This document shows, one piece after another, positions 55,383-64,000 of a stretch of DNA of 64,000 bases. This DNA is from Pseudarthrobacter cellobiosi (lineage in GTDB: Bacteria; Actinomycetota; Actinomycetes; Actinomycetales; Micrococcaceae). Numbering within the stretch: the stretch's first letter is position 1; every line of letters begins with the position of its first letter. Both the position numbers and the translations under genes were made by a program. The stretch lies in the NCBI RefSeq assembly GCF_023913755.1, contig NZ_JAMXBJ010000043.1, positions 62,001-126,000 of the forward strand, written 5' to 3'. Below the pieces are notes generated by a model. It ran no database searches. It saw only the letters and a program-made list of their open reading frames with translations, and was not told the DNA's origin.

Positions 55383-58292
55383 ATGGCCACTCGTACTACT
55401 CCCGCGCCCCGAGGCACCACTGGCGGCAAATCCGGCAGCTCGGCGGGCCGCGGTGCAGGCGCCACAGCGTCCACCCGCACCGGCGGCCGGGCTGGCTCAT
55501 CGGCGGGCACCGCACGCACCCGCCAGCTTCCCGCCGTCGAACAGCGGCAGCCCTGGCTGCTGCGCGTTGTGGGCGGCGCCTGGTTGGGCGTGGGCCATCT
55601 GGTCGGCGGCGGAGTCCGCAGGATCGGCTCCGATGTCAGCGACCTGCCGGCAGAGGAACGCCGCGACGGCGCGGCCCTGTTCAACCTTGCCCTCGGCGTC
55701 TTCATCGCCACCTTCGCCTGGTGGGGAATGACCGGCTGGTTCCCCGACGCCGTCTACGGCGTAGTCAACGGCACCTTCGGCTGGATGTCACTGCTTTTGC
55801 CGCTGATGCTTTTTGTGTGTGCCTTCCGGCTATTCCGGCAGCCCGACGACGGCCGCGGAAACAACCGGGTGGGGATTGGTTTCCTCATCATGACCTTTGC
55901 GGGCTGCGGCATTGCCCACGTTGTGGGCGGGCAGCCCACTGTTGCCGAAGGCTTCGACGGCCTCCGCCAGGCCGGTGGGATGCTCGGCTTCCTGGCCGCA
56001 TCACCCCTCGCGGCCATCCACGCGGCGGTGCCCGTGGTGGTCTACGGCCTGCTGGCCTTCATCTCACTGCTCATCATTACGGCAACCCCGTTCGGAGCCA
56101 TTCCACGCCGCCTGCGGGCAGCCTATGAGCACCTGATGGGCCTGGACCTGCAGGAACCCGGCGACGACGGGGACAGCCACGACCGCAGCTACCTCGAGGA
56201 AACCCGGGCAGCCGCTGCGCCGCGGAAGAAGAAGCGGCGCTTCTTCGGTAAGGACGACGAGTCCGACGCCGGGCTGGAAGGCTACGTGGGCGACGAAGCC
56301 TTCGAGCACGCCGTCATTGACGACGACGAGGCCGACGCAAAGTCAGGCCGCGGACCGCGCCCCGCTCCCGGCGTGCGCCGCCCCACCCAGGCGGAAATCG
56401 CCGTCGAAAAAATCAAAGCCGCCCAGGGCCTCGGTACTGCAGGGAGGGCTCCGGCAGAGGACAACGCCACCGAGGCCATCCCGCTGGTCACACCCGGGAT
56501 GGTGGCCGCCGGCTCACTCAACCCTGCACACGCCGCCGTTGCGCAGGTGCCGGCCAAGCCCGTCACGCCCATGCCCCTTCCGGCTCCCATTCCGCAGCGG
56601 ACCGAGCAACTCTCACTGGCGGGCGACGTCACCTACACCCTGCCGCCGTCGGACGTTTTGACCCCGGGCTCCATCCCCAAGGAGCGCACGGAGGCCAATG
56701 ACGCGATTGTGGCTTCCCTGACCGAGACCCTCAACCAGTTCAACGTGGAAGCGCAGGTGACCGGCTTCAGCCGCGGGCCCACCGTCACCCGCTACGAGAT
56801 TGAACTGTCGCCGGGCACCAAGGTGGAGCGCGTCACCGCCCTGTCCAAGAACATCTCCTACGCAGTGGCTTCCAGCGACGTCCGGATCCTCAGCCCCATC
56901 CCGGGTAAGTCGGCCATCGGTATCGAGATCCCCAACACGGACCGTGAGACCGTCTCCCTTGGTGACGTCCTCCGCAGCCAGAACGCCCGCCGGACTGACC
57001 ACCCCATGGTGATGGGCGTCGGCAAGGACGTCGAAGGCGGCTACGTCGTGGCGAACCTCGCCAAGATGCCCCACCTGCTCGTCGCAGGTGCAACCGGCGC
57101 GGGTAAGTCCTCGTTCGTGAACTCCATGATCACCTCGATCCTCATGCGGGCAACCCCGGATGAGGTCCGCATGGTCATGGTGGACCCCAAGCGTGTGGAG
57201 CTGACCGCCTACGAAGGCGTCCCGCACCTCATCACGCCCATCATCACCAACCCGAAGAAGGCTGCTGAGGCCCTGCAATGGGTGGTCCGCGAGATGGATG
57301 CGCGGTACGACGACCTCGCCAACTACGGGTTCAAGCACATCGATGACTTCAACAAGGCAGTCCGCGCCGGCAAGGTCCAGCCGCCTGTGGACTCCAAGCG
57401 CGTCATCCGGCCCTACCCGTACCTGCTGGTGATTGTTGACGAGCTCGCCGACCTGATGATGGTGGCCCCGCGCGACGTGGAAGATTCCATCGTCCGCATC
57501 ACCCAGCTGGCCCGTGCCGCCGGCATCCACCTTGTCCTGGCCACCCAGCGGCCTTCCGTGGACGTCGTCACCGGCCTGATCAAGGCCAACGTGCCTTCCC
57601 GGATGGCCTTCGCCACGTCCTCCGTCACGGACTCCCGCGTGGTCCTTGACCAGCCCGGGGCCGAAAAACTCATCGGCCAGGGCGACGCTCTGTTCCTGCC
57701 AATGGGTGCCTCGAAGGCCATGCGTGTCCAGGGCGCCTGGGTTACGGAGTCTGAAATCCACAAGGTGGTGGAACACGTCAAGGGCCAGCTCAAAGTCGAC
57801 TACCGCCACGATGTCGCCCCCGAGGCGCCAAAAAAGCAGATCGACGACGACATCGGGGACGACCTCGAAGTGCTGCTGCAGGCCACCGAACTGGTGGTCA
57901 CCACACAGTTCGGTTCGACGTCGATGCTCCAGCGCAAGCTCCGGGTGGGCTTCGCCAAGGCCGGACGGCTTATGGACCTCCTCGAGTCCAGGGGAGTGGT
58001 TGGCCCCTCCGAAGGGTCCAAAGCACGCGACGTCCTGGTGAAGCCGGACGATCTCGCGTCGGTGCTGGCAGCCATGAAGGGCCAGGACGTGCCGGCGGTT
58101 GCTGACTCGCAGACGGCGGCGCTCAGCGACAACGCCAACGCGAACATCGCCCAGGGCGGTTATGCGGAGGACCTTGTGCAGGCGGACCTGGACCAGCGCA
58201 GCCAGAAGGTTGAGTACTTCGACGGCGCCGACGGCACCTCCGGCGACGACGAGGACGGCTCCGAAGACGCGTGGTCACTCACCGGACGGTAG
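55383..58292 (+). CDS. ftsK: DNA translocase FtsK/SpoIIIE
   Basis: This 969-residue motor pumps chromosomal DNA at the septum. The N-terminal four membrane helices (about residues 90-240) anchor it. A variable linker follows, then the motor: the alpha part SPGTKVERVTALSKNISYAV, Walker A GATGAGKSS near residue 570, Walker B LLVIVDELADLMMVA and TQRPSVDVVTGLIKANVPSR. The C-terminal gamma winged helix (TQFGSTSMLQRKLRVGFAKA) reads KOPS sites. ATG at 55383 gives the actinobacterial N-terminus; a longer frame crosses the terminator. Confidence 0.95.
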   Translation: MATRTTPAPRGTTGGKSGSSAGRGAGATASTRTGGRAGSSAGTARTRQLPAVEQRQPWLLRVVGGAWLGVGHLVGGGVRRIGSDVSDLPAEERRDGAALFNLALGVFIATFAWWGMTGWFPDAVYGVVNGTFGWMSLLLPLMLFVCAFRLFRQPDDGRGNNRVGIGFLIMTFAGCGIAHVVGGQPTVAEGFDGLRQAGGMLGFLAASPLAAIHAAVPVVVYGLLAFISLLIITATPFGAIPRRLRAAYEHLMGLDLQEPGDDGDSHDRSYLEETRAAAAPRKKKRRFFGKDDESDAGLEGYVGDEAFEHAVIDDDEADAKSGRGPRPAPGVRRPTQAEIAVEKIKAAQGLGTAGRAPAEDNATEAIPLVTPGMVAAGSLNPAHAAVAQVPAKPVTPMPLPAPIPQRTEQLSLAGDVTYTLPPSDVLTPGSIPKERTEANDAIVASLTETLNQFNVEAQVTGFSRGPTVTRYEIELSPGTKVERVTALSKNISYAVASSDVRILSPIPGKSAIGIEIPNTDRETVSLGDVLRSQNARRTDHPMVMGVGKDVEGGYVVANLAKMPHLLVAGATGAGKSSFVNSMITSILMRATPDEVRMVMVDPKRVELTAYEGVPHLITPIITNPKKAAEALQWVVREMDARYDDLANYGFKHIDDFNKAVRAGKVQPPVDSKRVIRPYPYLLVIVDELADLMMVAPRDVEDSIVRITQLARAAGIHLVLATQRPSVDVVTGLIKANVPSRMAFATSSVTDSRVVLDQPGAEKLIGQGDALFLPMGASKAMRVQGAWVTESEIHKVVEHVKGQLKVDYRHDVAPEAPKKQIDDDIGDDLEVLLQATELVVTTQFGSTSMLQRKLRVGFAKAGRLMDLLESRGVVGPSEGSKARDVLVKPDDLASVLAAMKGQDVPAVADSQTAALSDNANANIAQGGYAEDLVQADLDQRSQKVEYFDGADGTSGDDEDGSEDAWSLTGR

Positions 58293-58301
58293 CCTAGGAG
58301 T

Positions 58302-58937
58302 GTGACTAGCACCGAAGCAACTGCCGCCGGCTCCAGCAGCCCAGGAATCTGGAATCTTCCCAACATCCTGACCATGCTGCGCATCGCCCTGGTGCCGTTC
58401 TTCGTCTGGTTCCTCCTCGCCGATGCCCCCGGGCTGAGCAGCGAGTCAGGGCCGTGGCGCTGGGCCGCGGTAGTGGCGTTCGCCGTCGCCATCTACACAG
58501 ACAAGCTCGACGGCGACATCGCCAGGAGCCGCGGCCTCGTCACCAATTTCGGCAAAATTGCAGACCCCATCGCCGACAAGCTCCTCATCGGCTCAGCCCT
58601 GGTGATGCTCTCCATCCTGAATGAACTGCCGTGGTGGGTCACCATCGTCATCCTCGTCAGGGAATGGGGCATCACCGCCCTTCGTTTCTTTGTCATCCGG
58701 TACGGAGTCATCCCGGCCTCGCGGGGAGGCAAGCTCAAGACCGTCGTTCAGACAGCCGCGATCTTCCTGTACCTTCTGCCACTCGGCGCGCTGGCGCCGT
58801 GGCTTGTCTGGGTGGCTTTCGCCGTCATGATGGCGGCCGTACTGATCACGGTGTGGACCGGCGTCGAATACGTCATTGAAGCCCTGCGCATCCGGTCCCA
58901 GGGCAAACGGGCCGGAAAAACTACAGCTGGCAACTAG
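58302..58937 (+). CDS. pgsA: CDP-diacylglycerol--glycerol-3-phosphate 3-phosphatidyltransferase
   Basis: This 211-residue membrane enzyme makes phosphatidylglycerol phosphate. The CDP-alcohol phosphatidyltransferase signature D-x2-D-G-x2-A-R-x8-G-x3-D-x3-D is seen from DKLDGDIARSRG to GKIADPIADK near residue 70. About five membrane helices are present. GTG start is 9 bases after ftsK, and cinA follows in 9 bases, so the three are one operon. Confidence 0.96.
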   Translation: MTSTEATAAGSSSPGIWNLPNILTMLRIALVPFFVWFLLADAPGLSSESGPWRWAAVVAFAVAIYTDKLDGDIARSRGLVTNFGKIADPIADKLLIGSALVMLSILNELPWWVTIVILVREWGITALRFFVIRYGVIPASRGGKLKTVVQTAAIFLYLLPLGALAPWLVWVAFAVMMAAVLITVWTGVEYVIEALRIRSQGKRAGKTTAGN

Positions 58938-58946
58938 GGAGCCGAC

Positions 58947-59426
58947 GTGACTAACCTTCACCACCTGGCGGAACAGACAGTCAAAAAGGCCCTGGAAATG
59001 GGCCGCACCGTCGCGACCGCAGAGTCGCTGACCGCGGGAATGGTCAGCGCCGTACTCGCCGACACAGACGGTGCCTCAGGCATGCTCCAAGGCGGTGTGG
59101 TGGCCTACCAGCACTCCGTCAAAGTGGATGTCCTGGGCGTTCCGGCAGAGCTGCTGGACGCCGCCGGATCAGTAGACGGTGCTGTCGCGGCGGCCATGGC
59201 GGCCGGGGCCAGGACTGCGCTGCATGCTGACATCGGCGTTGCCACCACAGGAGTAGCCGGCCCGGAGGAACATGACGGCAAAGCAGTGGGGGCGGTCTTT
59301 ATCGGGGTTGCCACAGCGGACGGTGCGTCATATCTCGAATACGCCTTCACCGGGAACCGCGCAGAGATCCGCGGACAGGCTTGTGGCGCTGCACTCGAAA
59401 GTCTGATCGCGGCCCTATCTTCCTGA
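58947..59426 (+). CDS. cinA: CinA C-terminal domain protein (NMN amidohydrolase type)
   Basis: This 159-residue protein is the single-domain CinA form, related to PncC nicotinamide-nucleotide amidase. It has TVATAESLTAGMVSAVLAD near residue 22, GGVVAYQHSVKVDVLGVPAE and the Gly-rich GVATTGVAGPEEHDGKAVGA. The catalytic Ser is probably in AESLTAG. It commonly sits between pgsA and recA regions. GTG start at 58947. Confidence 0.93.
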   Translation: MTNLHHLAEQTVKKALEMGRTVATAESLTAGMVSAVLADTDGASGMLQGGVVAYQHSVKVDVLGVPAELLDAAGSVDGAVAAAMAAGARTALHADIGVATTGVAGPEEHDGKAVGAVFIGVATADGASYLEYAFTGNRAEIRGQACGAALESLIAALSS

Positions 59427-59671
59427 AGCTACCGGGCGTAAAGTTGCCGGGAACAAATCCCGGTGTCCATTAGTTATTACATTGTGTCGCTTCCGGAGAG
59501 CGGAGGCGCCTAGGATGAATAAACCACCACGGTTCGCTCCACGGCGGACCGAACTTATGAAGGAGCAAGGCGATACAGATGGTAAAGCAGCCCGTATCCA
59601 TAAACGGCGTTGTCCGCTGGAAGGATGTGGGCCTCGCCGATCAGGCCAAGAGCGAACAGAAGGAGCGCAAG

Positions 59672-60031
59672 ATGGTTGTACTTCGTCACGAAATCGGTGA
59701 TGTCCTGCGCGATGTACGCCAGCGCCAGGGACGCACGCTCCGCGAAGTTTCGCACAGTGCCCGTGTTTCCTTGGGCTACCTCAGCGAAGTAGAGCGCGGC
59801 CAGAAGGAAGCTTCATCAGAGCTCCTCTCCTCAATCTGCTCAGCCCTGGACGTGCCGCTTTCCAGCATGCTCAGGGAAGTCAGCGACCGTGTCGCCGTCG
59901 CCGAGGGCGTTGCCGTTCCGGACACCGTTCCCCAGGAATTCTCACAGCGCTACGGCCGCGACCTTGATCGCGATCTGAACGCTGAACTCAACAACGAACT
60001 GTCCAAGGGCCTGCTTTCCGGCGCACGGTAA
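59672..60031 (+). CDS. clgR: ClgR-type HTH transcriptional regulator
   Basis: This 119-residue XRE-type regulator has a helix-turn-helix ([20 protein letters not shown], then [20 protein letters not shown]). A charged tail follows ([20 protein letters not shown]). ClgR controls Clp protease and stress genes in actinobacteria and is itself degraded by Clp. ATG 59672 has AGGAG six bases upstream; an in-frame ATG at 59579 with a longer spacing is an alternative. It ends before a strong terminator. Confidence 0.85.
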   Translation: MVVLRHEIGDVLRDVRQRQGRTLREVSHSARVSLGYLSEVERGQKEASSELLSSICSALDVPLSSMLREVSDRVAVAEGVAVPDTVPQEFSQRYGRDLDRDLNAELNNELSKGLLSGAR

Positions 60032-60058
60032 GCCGTCCGCAGGAGCCAGACAGGAAGT

Positions 60059-60097
60059 GCGACAAAGCCTCCGGCCAATGGCCGGAGGCTTTGTCGC
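60059..60097. terminator. Bidirectional terminator, clgR / MarR gene
   Basis: Arms GCGACAAAGCCTCCGGCC (60059-60076) and GGCCGGAGGCTTTGTCGC (60080-60097) pair perfectly over 18 bases around AAT. It lies between the convergent clgR and MarR-type genes. Confidence 0.88.
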
Positions 60098-60106
60098 GTG
60101 TGGTGG

Positions 60107-60676
60107 CTATTTTGCAGTGTCGCCGGCGGACGGGTCCTTCGCGAAGCCGTCGAGTTCAAAGATGGAGTTGAGCTTTGCCATGTATTCGGCGAGGGTTTGC
60201 AGTTCCCCGACAGGCCACTCACCCAGCCGCTCACGGAAATCCTGGCGGCGCGCATCCTGGACCTGATGCATCCTTTCCTCGCCCTTTTCGGTGAGGCGGA
60301 TCGACTGCGCCCTTCCGTCCAGGGGGTCAGCTTCCTTGAACACCAGCCCGATGCTTTCCAGGAAGGCGATCTGGCGGCTGACGGACGGCTTGCCCACGCC
60401 GATGTTCAGGGCGAGGTCTGTCAACCGGATGGGCCCCTCGCGCCGGATGACCGAAAGCAGGCCGTAGGCCGCCGGTTCCATGTCCGGGTGCACCTGCCGC
60501 GAGAGCTGATGGGACACCGACCGGGCCCGCCGCCAAAAGAGACTGATTTGGTGTTCCACGGTGTTCAGGGCCTCATCGACGGTGTCTTTGCCGGTACCTG
60601 CCTCCGCAGGGGACGCCGCGGGAACGCCGGTCTCAGGACGGCCTGTCGCAGGAGGGCCGTCGGCAGGGTTGCTCAT
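60107..60676 (-). CDS. MarR family transcriptional regulator
   Basis: The product has 189 residues. The winged helix (IRLTDLALNIGVGKPSVSRQ with IGLVFKEADPLDGRAQSIRL) is typical of MarR. The N-terminal 35 residues are Pro/Ala-rich. MarR proteins respond to small aromatic or oxidative signals; the ligand is unknown. Start ATG 60676. It is divergent from the DUF3046 gene across 41 bases, so both promoters may be controlled together. Confidence 0.85.
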   Translation of the reverse strand: MSNPADGPPATGRPETGVPAASPAEAGTGKDTVDEALNTVEHQISLFWRRARSVSHQLSRQVHPDMEPAAYGLLSVIRREGPIRLTDLALNIGVGKPSVSRQIAFLESIGLVFKEADPLDGRAQSIRLTEKGEERMHQVQDARRQDFRERLGEWPVGELQTLAEYMAKLNSIFELDGFAKDPSAGDTAK

Positions 60677-60717
60677 GGCAACAATTCTAGGGTCCGGGAA
60701 CGTGAGAGACTCTATTG

Positions 60718-60942
60718 GTGCGGATCAGTGACTATTGGCGGCTTATGGACGACGAATTCGGGGCTGGCTACTCCCGGGTCTTGAGCAGCACCCTGGTCCT
60801 GGCCGGGGCCGGGGGGCGAACCGCCGACCAGGCCCTCGCGGCCGGAGTGAGCCTCCGGCAAGTGTGGCTGGCCATCTGCGATGTCCAGGATGTGCCGCCG
60901 GAGCGGCGCCTGGGCCGCGACGTCAAACCCCTGCGCGACTGA
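60718..60942 (+). CDS. DUF3046 family protein
   Basis: The product has 74 residues and begins VRISDYWRLMDDEFGAGYSR, the DUF3046 signature found upstream of recA in actinobacteria. Conserved GVSLRQVWLAICDVQDVPPE and RRLGRDVKPL follow. Function unknown. GTG at 60718 is chosen; a TTG one codon earlier is open. It starts 41 bases from the divergent MarR-type gene. Confidence 0.8.
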   Translation: MRISDYWRLMDDEFGAGYSRVLSSTLVLAGAGGRTADQALAAGVSLRQVWLAICDVQDVPPERRLGRDVKPLRD

Positions 60943-61015
60943 CGCCGCCACCAACCAGACAGCGCTCCTCAGGCTCATGTGCGCCCCTTCCTGCGCTGAC
61001 ACGCCGCCGGATCTG

Positions 61016-61045
61016 TTCGAATATCTGTTCGGGTAAAGCTATGCT
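61016..61045 (+). promoter_or_regulatory. recA promoter with SOS box
   Basis: TCGAATATCTGTTCGG (61017-61032) matches the actinobacterial LexA box TCGAAC-N4-GTTCGA at 10 of 12 positions. It overlaps a -35-like TTCGAA (61016-61021). A -10-like TATGCT is at 61040-61045 (18-base spacing). LexA binding here would repress recA until DNA damage. Confidence 0.75.
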
Positions 61046-61175
61046 TTTCGTAGTGGTTATCCACATAGGCGATGTCATCCGGCCAGAATGTCAGCGGGTG
61101 CCATTAGCGTCAGAGATGACCAAGAAATGGCCGCTGAGGCCACTCCAAAGCGAGAAAGCATTAGAGGTGTGAACC

Positions 61176-62234
61176 ATGGCGGCAGCCCCGGATCGTCAAA
61201 AGGCGCTCGACGCAGCGCTGGCACAGATTGACAAGCAGTTCGGCAAGGGCTCGGTCATGCGGCTGGGCGATGAAGTCCGTGCCCCCATCGAGGTCATCCC
61301 CACCGGATCCATCGCGTTGGACGTGGCTCTGGGAATTGGCGGCCTGCCCCGCGGCCGCGTCGTGGAGATCTACGGCCCGGAATCTTCGGGTAAGACCACC
61401 GTGGCCCTGCACGCCGTTGCCAACGCACAGCGCCTGGGCGGCATTGCCGCCTTCATCGACGCCGAGCACGCCCTGGACCCCGAATACGCCGCCAGGCTGG
61501 GCGTGGATACGGACGCACTCCTGGTCTCGCAGCCGGATACAGGCGAGCAGGCCCTGGAAATCATGGACATGCTCATCGGCTCCGGCTCGCTGGACGTCAT
61601 CGTCATCGACTCTGTTGCTGCCCTGGTGCCGCGTGCGGAAATCGAGGGCGACATGGGCGACAGCCACGTGGGTCTGCAGGCCCGCCTCATGAGCCAGGCC
61701 CTGCGTAAGATCACCGGCCGCCTGAGCCAGACCAAAACCACCGCCATCTTCATCAACCAGCTCCGTGAAAAGATCGGCGTGTTCTTCGGCTCCCCGGAAA
61801 CCACCACCGGCGGTAAGGCCCTGAAGTTCTACGCGTCCATCCGCATCGACGTCCGTCGGATTCAGACGCTCAAGGAGGGTGCCGACTCCGTCGGCAACCG
61901 CACCAAGGCCAAGATCGTCAAAAACAAGATGGCCCCGCCCTTCAAGATCGCCGAATTCGACATCATCTATGGCCAAGGCATCTCCCGCGAGGGCGGCATC
62001 ATCGACATGGGCGTGGAGCACGGCATCATCAAGAAGTCGGGTTCGTGGTTCACGTACGACGGCGACCAGCTTGGCCAGGGCATGGAGAACTCCCGCAGGT
62101 TCCTGCGCGACAACCCCGAGCTGGCGACCGAACTGGAGCGCCTGATCAAGGAGAAGCTTGGCGTCGGGGTAGTCAAGCCCGCCGAAGCCGATGCCAAAGA
62201 CACACCAAAGCTGAAGGCTGTTGACGGCTTCTAG
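61176..62234 (+). CDS. recA: Recombinase RecA
   Basis: This 352-residue ATP-dependent strand-exchange protein drives recombination and LexA cleavage. Walker [10 protein letters not shown] starts at residue 67, then [20 protein letters not shown] (Walker B) and the L2 loop region [20 protein letters not shown]. No intein is present. ATG has GAGGTG upstream. recX follows with a 14-base overlap. Confidence 0.98.
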   Translation: MAAAPDRQKALDAALAQIDKQFGKGSVMRLGDEVRAPIEVIPTGSIALDVALGIGGLPRGRVVEIYGPESSGKTTVALHAVANAQRLGGIAAFIDAEHALDPEYAARLGVDTDALLVSQPDTGEQALEIMDMLIGSGSLDVIVIDSVAALVPRAEIEGDMGDSHVGLQARLMSQALRKITGRLSQTKTTAIFINQLREKIGVFFGSPETTTGGKALKFYASIRIDVRRIQTLKEGADSVGNRTKAKIVKNKMAPPFKIAEFDIIYGQGISREGGIIDMGVEHGIIKKSGSWFTYDGDQLGQGMENSRRFLRDNPELATELERLIKEKLGVGVVKPAEADAKDTPKLKAVDGF

Positions 62235-62910
62235 GGACGCCCCTGACCTGACAGCCGGTCAGAGCGCCGGATGGCGTGCGGCCGGGCAGGACGCCGGATC
62301 GGGACGACGGCAGCGGAGACGGGGCGGTGGACGTCCCGGCTTCGGGCCGGACGGACCCCATCCGGATGCTGCCATCGCCGCGGACGCCGAACCGGATCCC
62401 GCGTCCGTGGCGCGGGCCATCGTGCTCCGGCAGCTGACCAGTTCCGCCAAGAGTCGGCTGCAGCTGTCGCGAAAACTGGCGGAGCGGAACATTCCGGAGG
62501 ACGTGGCCGAAGCCGTCCTGGACCGCTTCCAGGAGGTCCGCCTCATTGACGACGCCGAGTTCGCCGACATGTGGGTGCGCAGCCGGTCGCAGTCTCGGAA
62601 GCTCGCCAAAGGGGCCCTCCGGCGCGAGCTGGCGGACAAGGGAATTGACCCGGACACCGCAGCCGCCGCGCTGGAACAGCTTTCCGACGCGGACGAAGAA
62701 GTGTCTGCCCGGCTCCTCGTGGAGCGGAAGCTCCGGGCAGGCACGGATTTGTCGGACCGCGCCGAGCGGGACAAGATCACCCGGCGGCTGGCGTCGATGC
62801 TGGCCCGTAAGGGCTATCAGCCGTCGCAGGCGTTCCGGATCGTCGGAGAGGTACTCGACGCGCGTGCGGATAGCCAGGCAGAGTCACTGGAGAGCCTGCC
62901 GGATCTGTAG
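62221..62910 (+). CDS. recX: Regulatory protein RecX
   Basis: The product has about 229 residues and limits RecA filament activity. After a variable basic/Gly-rich N-terminal ~60 residues, three-helix repeats of the RecX fold follow: [40 protein letters not shown] and [24 protein letters not shown] at 62221 inside recA is the likely start; the N-terminal part is poorly conserved, so a later start (for example GTG 62407) remains possible. Confidence 0.85.
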   Translation: MTASRDAPDLTAGQSAGWRAAGQDAGSGRRQRRRGGGRPGFGPDGPHPDAAIAADAEPDPASVARAIVLRQLTSSAKSRLQLSRKLAERNIPEDVAEAVLDRFQEVRLIDDAEFADMWVRSRSQSRKLAKGALRRELADKGIDPDTAAAALEQLSDADEEVSARLLVERKLRAGTDLSDRAERDKITRRLASMLARKGYQPSQAFRIVGEVLDARADSQAESLESLPDL

Positions 62911-62971
62911 GCTCGGTGAAGCGGCGCCTCCCGCCAACCCCGTAACCGTGGCGACCCGGTACCCTTAACAG

Positions 62972-64000
62972 GTGAGTTTGACCATTCCTTCCCCCGCATC
63001 CGGTACCGCCCCGACATCCGACCCAGCCCTCCAGCAGCCCCGTACCTATCAGGTGCGAACGTTCGGCTGCCAGATGAATGTGCATGATTCGGAGCGGATG
63101 GCCGGCATGCTCGAGGACGCGGGCTACGTGCCGGCCAGCGGTGAGCAGGCCGACGTCGTGGTGTTCAACACCTGCGCGGTCCGCGAAAACGCGGACAACA
63201 AGCTCTACGGCAACCTGGGCATGCTGGCGTCCGTCAAGGCGGCCAACCCCGGGATGCAGATCGCCGTGGGAGGCTGCCTGGCCCAGAAGGACCGCGAGAC
63301 CATCCTCAAGAAGGCTCCATGGGTGGACGCAGTCTTCGGCACCCACAACGTCGGGGCGCTACCGGCCCTGTTGGACCGGGCCCGTCACAACAACGAAGCC
63401 CAGCTGGAGATCCTCGAATCCCTGAACGTCTTCCCCTCCACCCTGCCCACCAAGCGTGACTCGGTCTATTCCGGCTGGGTCTCCATCTCGGTCGGCTGCA
63501 ACAACACCTGCACGTTCTGCATCGTCCCGGCCCTGCGCGGGAAGGAAAAGGACCGCCGCCCGGGCGACATCCTGGCTGAAATCCAGGCCCTGGTGGATGA
63601 TGGCGCCATCGAAGTCACCCTGCTGGGCCAGAACGTGAACTCCTACGGTGTTGAGTTCGGTGACCGGCAGGCGTTCTCCAAACTCCTGCGCGCGTGCGGG
63701 GAAATCGAAGGCCTGGAGCGGGTCCGCTTCACCAGCCCCCACCCTGCCGCCTTCACCGACGACGTCATCGACGCCATGGCCGAAACCCCCAACGTGATGC
63801 CGCAGCTGCACATGCCGCTGCAGTCCGGGTCGGACAAAGTCCTGAAGGACATGAAACGGTCCTACCGGTCCACCAAGTTTCTGGGCATCCTGGATAAGGT
63901 CCGCGAGAAGATCCCGCACGCCGCCATCTCCACTGACATCATTGTCGGCTTCCCCGGCGAAACCGAGGAAGACTTCCAGGCCACCCTTGACGTTGTGGAG
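62972..64000 (+). CDS. miaB: tRNA-2-methylthio-N6-dimethylallyladenosine synthase MiaB, 5' part
   Basis: The first 343 codons are visible; the gene runs off the window end. This radical SAM methylthiotransferase modifies A37 of tRNA. The N-terminal cluster domain has [33 protein letters not shown] and [10 protein letters not shown]. The radical SAM motif is [12 protein letters not shown] near residue 174, and the SAM-binding part continues [20 protein letters not shown]. The GTG at 62972 starts about 30 variable residues before the conserved domain. Confidence 0.95.
   Translation, partial: MSLTIPSPASGTAPTSDPALQQPRTYQVRTFGCQMNVHDSERMAGMLEDAGYVPASGEQADVVVFNTCAVRENADNKLYGNLGMLASVKAANPGMQIAVGGCLAQKDRETILKKAPWVDAVFGTHNVGALPALLDRARHNNEAQLEILESLNVFPSTLPTKRDSVYSGWVSISVGCNNTCTFCIVPALRGKEKDRRPGDILAEIQALVDDGAIEVTLLGQNVNSYGVEFGDRQAFSKLLRACGEIEGLERVRFTSPHPAAFTDDVIDAMAETPNVMPQLHMPLQSGSDKVLKDMKRSYRSTKFLGILDKVREKIPHAAISTDIIVGFPGETEEDFQATLDVVE

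Overview
The window is a high-GC actinobacterial chromosome segment. Gene order and protein character point to Arthrobacter or Pseudarthrobacter (Micrococcaceae), based on the rimP-nusA-ylxR-infB run, the rpsO-pnp pair, and the dapA-rnj-ftsK-pgsA-cinA-clgR-recA-recX-miaB block. The genus is inferred from family knowledge, since no 16S rRNA or tRNA gene is visible. Genes are dense on both strands, with strong G/C at third codon positions.

Region by region. Positions 1-6.3 kb hold the 3' part of proS, a TauE-type permease, a decayed PLP decarboxylase, and three minus-strand genes: an antibiotic kinase, a VIT/CCC1 transporter and a DUF4439 protein. Positions 6.4-25.3 kb are the transcription, translation and RNA-turnover block: rimP, nusA, ylxR, infB, rbfA, truB, ribF, rpsO, pnp and an M16 peptidase. 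It is interrupted by a ScyD-like secreted protein, a nucleoside deaminase, an aminotransferase and the kynA-kynU pair. Positions 25.3-29.2 kb are accessory: a frameshifted LuxR regulator and a DUF222-HNH protein with a hexanucleotide repeat, flanked by copies of a short intergenic repeat. Positions 29.3-35.3 kb are a molybdenum cofactor cluster (moaD, moaA, moeA, moaC, mog, moaE) around a membrane-anchored sulfite-oxidase-type enzyme. Positions 35.4-36.6 kb hold dapB and a small membrane protein, followed by a DUF418-type membrane protein.

Positions 38.0-51.7 kb look like an acquired island between dapB and dapA. The left edge carries a degraded Tn554-type transposon (tyrosine recombinase plus DUF6262), and the right edge carries a truncated DUF222 gene and a decayed methyltransferase. 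Between them is a copper-handling set: multicopper oxidase, two small SHOCT membrane proteins, a secreted beta-propeller lipoprotein, a DUF305 lipoprotein, DUF6153, a universal stress protein, a CopZ-like chaperone, DUF2933 and a P1B-type ATPase with an unusual CPD motif. A PaaK-like adenylate-forming enzyme follows the ATPase. Two CsoR-like operators sit exactly between the -35 and -10 boxes of the promoters for the chaperone and the ATPase. A 48-residue acidic peptide ending in CTCSCH lies at the left edge of this set.

Positions 51.7-64 kb return to core genes: a nitrilase-family hydrolase, dapA, rnj, ftsK, pgsA, cinA, clgR, a MarR regulator, DUF3046, recA with an SOS box, recX and the 5' part of miaB.

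All frameshifts found (decarboxylase, LuxR, transposon genes, methyltransferase) fall in accessory genes, while the core genes are intact. That argues for real gene decay rather than poor sequence.
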